A stretch of DNA of 35,007 bases, from NCBI GenBank assembly GCA_018780265.1, contig JADMJV010000060.1, positions 5,863 through 40,869 on the forward strand, written 5' to 3'. Below are positions 30,349 to 35,007 of the stretch, in pieces. A program made the position numbers and the translations under genes. The DNA is from a bacterium. GTDB lineage: Bacteria; Vulcanimicrobiota; Xenobia; Xenobiales; JADMJV01. The notes under the pieces were generated by a model. It was not told where the DNA came from. It made no database searches and was given only the letters and a program-made list of their open reading frames with translations. Position 1 is the first letter of the stretch, and every line of letters begins with the position of its first letter.

Positions 30349-31911
30349 CTAGGGTGCTCTGGTGGGGGTTTCGAGATAAACGGGATTTTCGCTAAGGGTG
30401 ATCGATACTTCCCCTTTGTGAACCTTGAAGGTATTCGTCTTGAAAGACGCCTTATAGTCGCGGCTGTTCACTTCTTTGCCAGATGAAAACCCTGGAATAG
30501 CCTCCGTCATCTCCATCCGGACGGTGTCCATGCCAGTGAGAACGACCTTTCTGGCCTTTTTCGACGGATACGTCTCGTCGGCGAAGAAATCCCACCAGGC
30601 AACCAGGACGTTCTGGCCATGTCTGGCAAATTTATAGACATAAACATGGTTGACGTCGTCTTCCATCACCGTTTCAATCCGCGACAGGTCGCAGCCATCC
30701 AGCTTTTCCGACATCAGTTTGTAGGTATAGTACCCCAACTTCCTGTCCCCTGGCTTATGAACACCGTCGCGACCGGAATAGATCAGGCCGGTATGATCAA
30801 AGAAATCATTATCCCACTCCCCAAAGCCTTCCAGGATGGCAAATGCCCAGAATATTTTCTGGACGCCTAAGGCCATCGGATAAACATGGCGTTTGAGCAA
30901 ATCCCGGGCCTGTTCCGCCTCCGTCTGACTTAGGATTTGAGGCCCGAAATGAGACTCCCCGCTGGGGGTTCCCATTTCCGTGACCCAAATAGGGACGTGC
31001 GCGAACCCGTTTCTATCCAGAAGTCCACGGTAGTAGTCATAAACCAACTTAAAATCGCGGTATCCAAGAAATCGTGATTTCTTACCCTTTGGATCTTTCA
31101 ATACTGTGCTGCCGCCTTTGGCGTCACCATAGAAATGGACATCAAAAACATCCAGGTATCTCCCGTTTAACTCTCTAAGAACGGGCTCATATCCCGGGTC
31201 ATTCAGGCTGTAGAGGTCCATATTCCCGGCCAGTCCAGCAATGAGGACCCGGGCAGAGGGATCAGCCTCCTTGATGGCCTCATAGGAGATTTTTTGATAC
31301 TGGGCATAGTCTGCAGATTTTAGGGCCAAGTTGGGTTCGTTGCCGATCTGCCAATATTTGATGAAAGAATACCGCCGAACCGACGCTCTCACGAATTCCT
31401 TGTAGGCATCCACGTCTGTGGGCAGCCAGGTCCCAGGTTTGAAATGGGTTTCATGCGGTTCAGGGGGTTGAACATCAATGTTCTGTAGCATGGCAAGCCC
31501 GGACGTGTTCACTTGAAACAGGCTGTCGAAATCAAAAAATCCTAAGCCGCCATCCGGACGAATCAGTTCGCCCTTCCAGCGTAGAGGTGCCCTTGCGCCT
31601 TGCCTGTTGGGGTCAACCATGCTCCAAAACAGATATGGCGTCTCGGCCCCTCGCGTCCATTTGACACCCATCTCCCTGGCAACTTCGAAAGGCAAGGCAG
31701 GATGAAAACCGAAGGGAGAGCCCTCACTGTTGGACACCTCCCGCTTGTGATCGTGCTGAGCAAGGCAACTTGTCGGATGGTCAGCAGGACAAGCATCCAG
31801 ATGAGCCTTCTCAACGCGGCAACCGATGATGGATACCAACAGGCCCGAAACGCACGCAACGGCAAGCGCCAGCATCACGAGCGAAATACCTATTTTCTTT
31901 CTCCTGGCCAT
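30349..31911 (-). CDS. Exported clan-A glycoside hydrolase-like protein (GH5/GH39-like)
   Basis: A 520-residue protein from ATG 31911. The start MARRKK is followed by a hydrophobic segment (IGISLVMLALAVACVSGLLV) and SIIGC, so it is exported and either anchored or a lipoprotein. The TIM-barrel domain shows the clan-A acid/base motif WQIGNEPNL (Glu192), DVHFYGD (His259) and the nucleophile strand PIWVTEMGTPSG (Glu312). A C-terminal beta domain ends near APT. It probably cleaves a beta-linked glycan; the substrate is not readable. An upstream GTG at 31935 would add 8 residues. Base composition is clearly lower in GC than its neighbours (26 of 60 bases at 31261-31320), a possible sign of transfer. 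The cationic-protein gene starts 71 bp downstream on the same strand. Confidence 0.78.
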   Translation of the reverse strand: MARRKKIGISLVMLALAVACVSGLLVSIIGCRVEKAHLDACPADHPTSCLAQHDHKREVSNSEGSPFGFHPALPFEVAREMGVKWTRGAETPYLFWSMVDPNRQGARAPLRWKGELIRPDGGLGFFDFDSLFQVNTSGLAMLQNIDVQPPEPHETHFKPGTWLPTDVDAYKEFVRASVRRYSFIKYWQIGNEPNLALKSADYAQYQKISYEAIKEADPSARVLIAGLAGNMDLYSLNDPGYEPVLRELNGRYLDVFDVHFYGDAKGGSTVLKDPKGKKSRFLGYRDFKLVYDYYRGLLDRNGFAHVPIWVTEMGTPSGESHFGPQILSQTEAEQARDLLKRHVYPMALGVQKIFWAFAILEGFGEWDNDFFDHTGLIYSGRDGVHKPGDRKLGYYTYKLMSEKLDGCDLSRIETVMEDDVNHVYVYKFARHGQNVLVAWWDFFADETYPSKKARKVVLTGMDTVRMEMTEAIPGFSSGKEVNSRDYKASFKTNTFKVHKGEVSITLSENPVYLETPTRAP

Positions 31912-32174
31912 TTCTGCAAATAAGTCCACATCCACAAGATTTGAGGAGAGAGCGCTGTGTATCGCGTGGGAGCACGGAGCGTCTGAACATCTTAGTCTGG
32001 CCCGTTATCCTTGGGCCTTGATACGCGTCAAAGTTCCTGTAGCAACAAAATGTCGGTCGGTTCATATCAGCCTAACAACCCAAGGTTTCTGGATCGAATA
32101 GCTTCTGGCTATAGAAACAAACAAAGCAGGCCTCAACGTGACGATCCGTTCTCTCTCCAGAGATAATACTTCCG

Positions 32175-33383
32175 GTGTCCGCCACAAGCCGACCCGCCCC
32201 GCAACTCAAAGACTGGACCATTCTGGCTTACTCAGTGTCGGACAACAATCTCTACGAATATATGCAGCAGGACCTCGACGAAGCGGAGCGCATCGGCTCA
32301 ACGGAGGAGATGAACGTCCTGGTCGAAACCAGCCATCAGCCCAAGGGCGGCAGTGTCGTGCGCATGAAACTGGAACCCGACCTGACCGAAGGTCTGAAAT
32401 CTCCGGTCCTTCAAGACCTGGGTCCCCATCGCAACATGTCCAGGTCGGACAGCATGGCTGAGTCTATCGCCTGGGCCATCAGGGAATACCCCTCAAGGCA
32501 CTATATGGTCATTGTCTCCGACAACGGATCAGGCTGGCTCGGTGCCAACCACTCCGAATCCACCGATAGCTGGATGACGGCCGCCGACCTGGAAACGGGC
32601 TTCAAAAAAGCCCAGCAGATGACGGGCAAGCGGATCGATGTGATCGGCTTCGATGAATGCCTGATGGCCTCCACCGAAATTGCCCACCAGTTAAAGGATT
32701 GCGCGGGCTATATGGTGGCTTCCGAGGAAGTCGAAGGCGGTGCTGGCTGGCAATACGACGAAGCCCTGGGCAAGACGACCAACAAGAAAAGTCGAGTCTT
32801 CGCAAACAAAGTCCTCAACTACGCCGCCACCGCGCTGCGCGCTCGCGATCCGCTGACCCCTGCCGATATGGCCACAGGTATTGTCCGCACGGCGGAAGGC
32901 CACCAGCGAGATCTGGGCACGATGTCGGCCATCGACCTCGGCAAGATAGAGGCGATCACGGCTGCGGCGGATAGCTTCGCCGCTGCCGTCCTGGAAAGCG
33001 GCTTGACCCGGCCCGACATCGCTCGGGTCAAGCAGAACACCCAGAAGTTTGAGGAATTCGCTGATTTGGGTCACTTCGTCGAAATGGCTGGCGACATGTA
33101 TGGCGGCCAAATCAAAGTGGCCGCTGACCAGGTCAATCGGGCCTTGAAGGATGCGGTAATTGCCGAGCAGCATGGCGACAACTACCCCAACGCCAGGGGC
33201 CTGAATATCGAAATCAACCATAAGAACTATCTGATGCAAGGAGGCCCGACCCTGTCGCCGCCTGCTCACCAGATTCCCAACCTGGACGAGGGCAAGGCTT
33301 CTCTTATCGACTTCCCTGCCTATGAGGAAATCAGCTTCGCCCGTGATACCTGCTGGGACGACATGTTAAGGAAGGTTGGTTAG
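32175..33383 (+). CDS. Clostripain-like (peptidase C11) family protein, probable catalytic His lost
   Basis: A 402-residue protein with the C11 fold signature DWTILAYSVSDNNLYEYMQQ near the N-terminus. The catalytic Cys is present: Cys162 in IGFDECLMASTEIA. The preceding strand reads HYMVIVSDNGSGWLG, where C11 peptidases have DHGSGW; the catalytic His position is therefore Asn117 (codon AAC, one base from CAC). EEVEGGAGWQYDEAL also matches the family. No signal peptide is present from GTG 32175, and an in-frame TGA at about 32142 rules out an upstream extension, so it appears cytoplasmic. The 3' end overlaps the convergent lipoprotein gene by 4 bp. It may be a non-catalytic or mechanistically altered member. 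Confidence 0.78.
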   Translation: MSATSRPAPQLKDWTILAYSVSDNNLYEYMQQDLDEAERIGSTEEMNVLVETSHQPKGGSVVRMKLEPDLTEGLKSPVLQDLGPHRNMSRSDSMAESIAWAIREYPSRHYMVIVSDNGSGWLGANHSESTDSWMTAADLETGFKKAQQMTGKRIDVIGFDECLMASTEIAHQLKDCAGYMVASEEVEGGAGWQYDEALGKTTNKKSRVFANKVLNYAATALRARDPLTPADMATGIVRTAEGHQRDLGTMSAIDLGKIEAITAAADSFAAAVLESGLTRPDIARVKQNTQKFEEFADLGHFVEMAGDMYGGQIKVAADQVNRALKDAVIAEQHGDNYPNARGLNIEINHKNYLMQGGPTLSPPAHQIPNLDEGKASLIDFPAYEEISFARDTCWDDMLRKVG

Positions 33384-34983
33384 TTTGTTGCCGCTGCTAC
33401 GGGCTGAGGTTCAAATCCGAAAACGGACAGGTCCCACTGATTATTGTGAGTGGAAGCGACAATGAGAGGCACCAACTGAAGCGCGTCTGCGTCTGGGACC
33501 ACTGGGACCACCAAGAGGGCAAAAGCCACTTTGGCGGATTCGAGGGCCAGGCTTTGGGGGTGGAAAAACTGACCGGTCCTCAGATTCTGAACCGTCACGA
33601 TTTGCTTGCGCTTGCCCTGGTGAATGGTGGTATCGGTATAGCAAGCCCTGTCGGAAGACGCCGATCCCGAAGGAGAGAAACTTTGCGACTGGCCATCCAG
33701 ACCCAAAGGAGAAGACATCTGGCCCCCAATCGCCTGGGGCAATATCCCCAAAACCGGGTCAAACCGGTAATAATTGACCCCGGCACGTTCGTCCACGCCC
33801 ACACCCGAGGTGTAGGTCACGAAAAGAGAGGTGTCGGACGAGAAAGATGCGGCGTTTTTGAGGCCGGATTCCTCGAGTTTCCCCAGCGATGTCCAGTCAC
33901 TTGAGAAAGCCTCCAGGCAGGTATGGTTATTCTGATCGTAGCCGACGACCCATCCCGGCGAGTTTCCGCCGGAATGGATCAGCGTCACGAAGGGGTTGGT
34001 GGCTGGCGTCGCCACCACCCTGTCCCCTGAAACAGGATTCCCCTGGGCATTAAAGTGCCGACCCCTCACGCTGGTATTTCCCCCGTCGGTGGTAAGCCAT
34101 ACGACGACGGCCTGTCCGGATGAATCCATCGACAGGCGAGGGCGGGTCTGCTCGCCCACCAGATCGGAATTGACTACGAAGGGGCCCCAAGAGGTTGGCC
34201 GTCGTTACCAAAACGCCGTCCAAAGATGTCCAGGCTATTGCTGGCTGCGTTAAATCCATCCCAAACCAGCAGAAAGTTCCCCTGCGCGTCGGCCCCAACA
34301 TCGACCCGCACGGCTTCATTGCCCACCGCTACCGTATTGACCTGAAATTCATCCCCTTCCGCCTGGAACCCCGGAGCTGAGTAGCGACGGGCAAAGACCT
34401 CGTTCGTCTGCGGTCCTCCAGCGGGGGTCAGACCGGCCCAGGCGGCCACAAACCCTGCCGGATGACCGGCCACACGCGGACGTCGCTGCTGCGCGGAGAC
34501 GTTAGGGCCCGCCAGGGGGCGGAAGAGTTCTTGAGCTTCAACGCTAAACTCCGAGGTCTGGGTGGTGTCGATAAGGGTCCGTGACACCCCCACCAGCAGA
34601 CCATCCTGAAGAAAGCTCACGACCAGGCTGACCGAACCGCGAGGACCTTCCACCGTCACTGTTTGCTGCTGCGTACCGGGCGGAGTTCGCTCAAACGTGG
34701 TGGGAGTTAGCAAAACCTGACCGGTCACGGGATCCAACATCGTCACCGTAAACTGAGTGCTGTCGAGCACTTTTCCCAAAGCCTTCGGGGGCGGCGCAAA
34801 TGCTACCCGAAGTGTGATGGGGGCGGTCTGAACCACCGAATTCTGTCCGTTCTGCGCGGAAAAGTTTGAAAAATCGACGAAGTCCCCACTACCACAGCCC
34901 ATTGCCAGAAGGCATACCCAGACCCGGCGTCGCCACCTCGGGATGAGCGAGTTCCGCCCCCAAATCATGCTGAATACGCCCAT
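33380..34983 (-). pseudogene. Repeat-containing lipoprotein gene interrupted by a single-base frameshift
   Basis: Two adjacent frames together read as one protein of about 535 residues. The first part (34983-34174) starts with a basic segment and hydrophobic VWVCLLAMGC, a plausible lipobox, then beta-rich repeats (DEFQVNTVAVG, GADAQGNFLLVW, DIFGRRFGNDGQPLGAPS, stop). The second frame resumes immediately with PFVVNSDLVGEQTRPRLS and GQAVVVWLTTDGG, RGRHFNAQGNPVSG, the same repeat unit. The shift lies in GGGGCCCC at about 34182-34189: one extra base would restore PLGAPFVVNSDL. This is either a true frameshift mutation or a homopolymer sequencing error. The repeat (RRF-x-G-P-L-G, VNS/T, GNFxxVW) occurs in surface proteins of unknown function. 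ATG 34983 follows a G-rich ribosome-binding site. Confidence 0.75.
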
Positions 34984-35007
34984 CCTTGACCCCCTCCCAA
35001 ACCTTAT

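Overview
The window looks like chromosomal DNA of a free-living, moderately high-GC bacterium with an aerobic or microaerobic respiratory chain. It carries a complete cbb3-type cytochrome c oxidase operon with its assembly genes, several predicted lipoproteins and exported heme proteins (suggesting a diderm envelope), many GTG and TTG starts, and very tight gene packing with NTGA stop/start overlaps. I cannot name the lineage. I see no tRNA, rRNA, insertion sequence or CRISPR array.

Layout. (1) 1-2363: a CxxCxxCC (YkgJ-type) metal-binding protein followed by the start of an exported protein, divergent from a small subtilisin-like lipoprotein. (2) 2360-13077: one long minus-strand operon, read as ccoN-ccoO-ccoQ-ccoP-ccoG-ccoH-ccoI-ccoS-TauE/SafE-like protein-sensor kinase-REC/metallo-beta-lactamase response regulator. 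The last two are an unusual two-component pair attached to the oxidase operon. The ccoN leader holds an FNR/ANR/FixK-like palindrome and a second operator-like inverted repeat. (3) 13211-16242: a GNAT acetyltransferase and a ureohydrolase-like UPF0489-type protein with TPR repeats, divergent from a BpsA-like branched-chain aminopropyltransferase. This may be a polyamine module. (4) 16291-28096: about 11.8 kb of very hydrophobic glycosyltransferase-type membrane proteins (two GT39/PMT-like, one YfhO-like, one PTPS-related, one GT-like with TPR) plus a large propeller/di-heme peroxidase/propeller lipoprotein. (5) 28101-30277: three co-oriented unknown genes: a cationic glycine-rich hydrophobic protein, a helical coiled-coil protein and a coiled-coil zinc-ribbon protein. 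(6) 30349-34983: a lower-GC clan-A glycoside hydrolase, a clostripain-like (C11) protein lacking its expected catalytic His, and a repeat-containing lipoprotein gene split by a frameshift.

The most striking structural signal is a direct repeat that brackets region 4. Positions 16218-16273 are identical to 28097-28152 (56 bp), followed by a further 17-bp match (16274-16290 = 28214-28230). The right copy is the intact 3' end of the zinc-ribbon gene; the left copy is a remnant with 61 bp deleted. The sugar-transfer/peroxidase block therefore looks like an insertion between the BpsA-like gene and the coiled-coil operon. All functional calls rest on reading motifs by eye; no searches or structure predictions were run.
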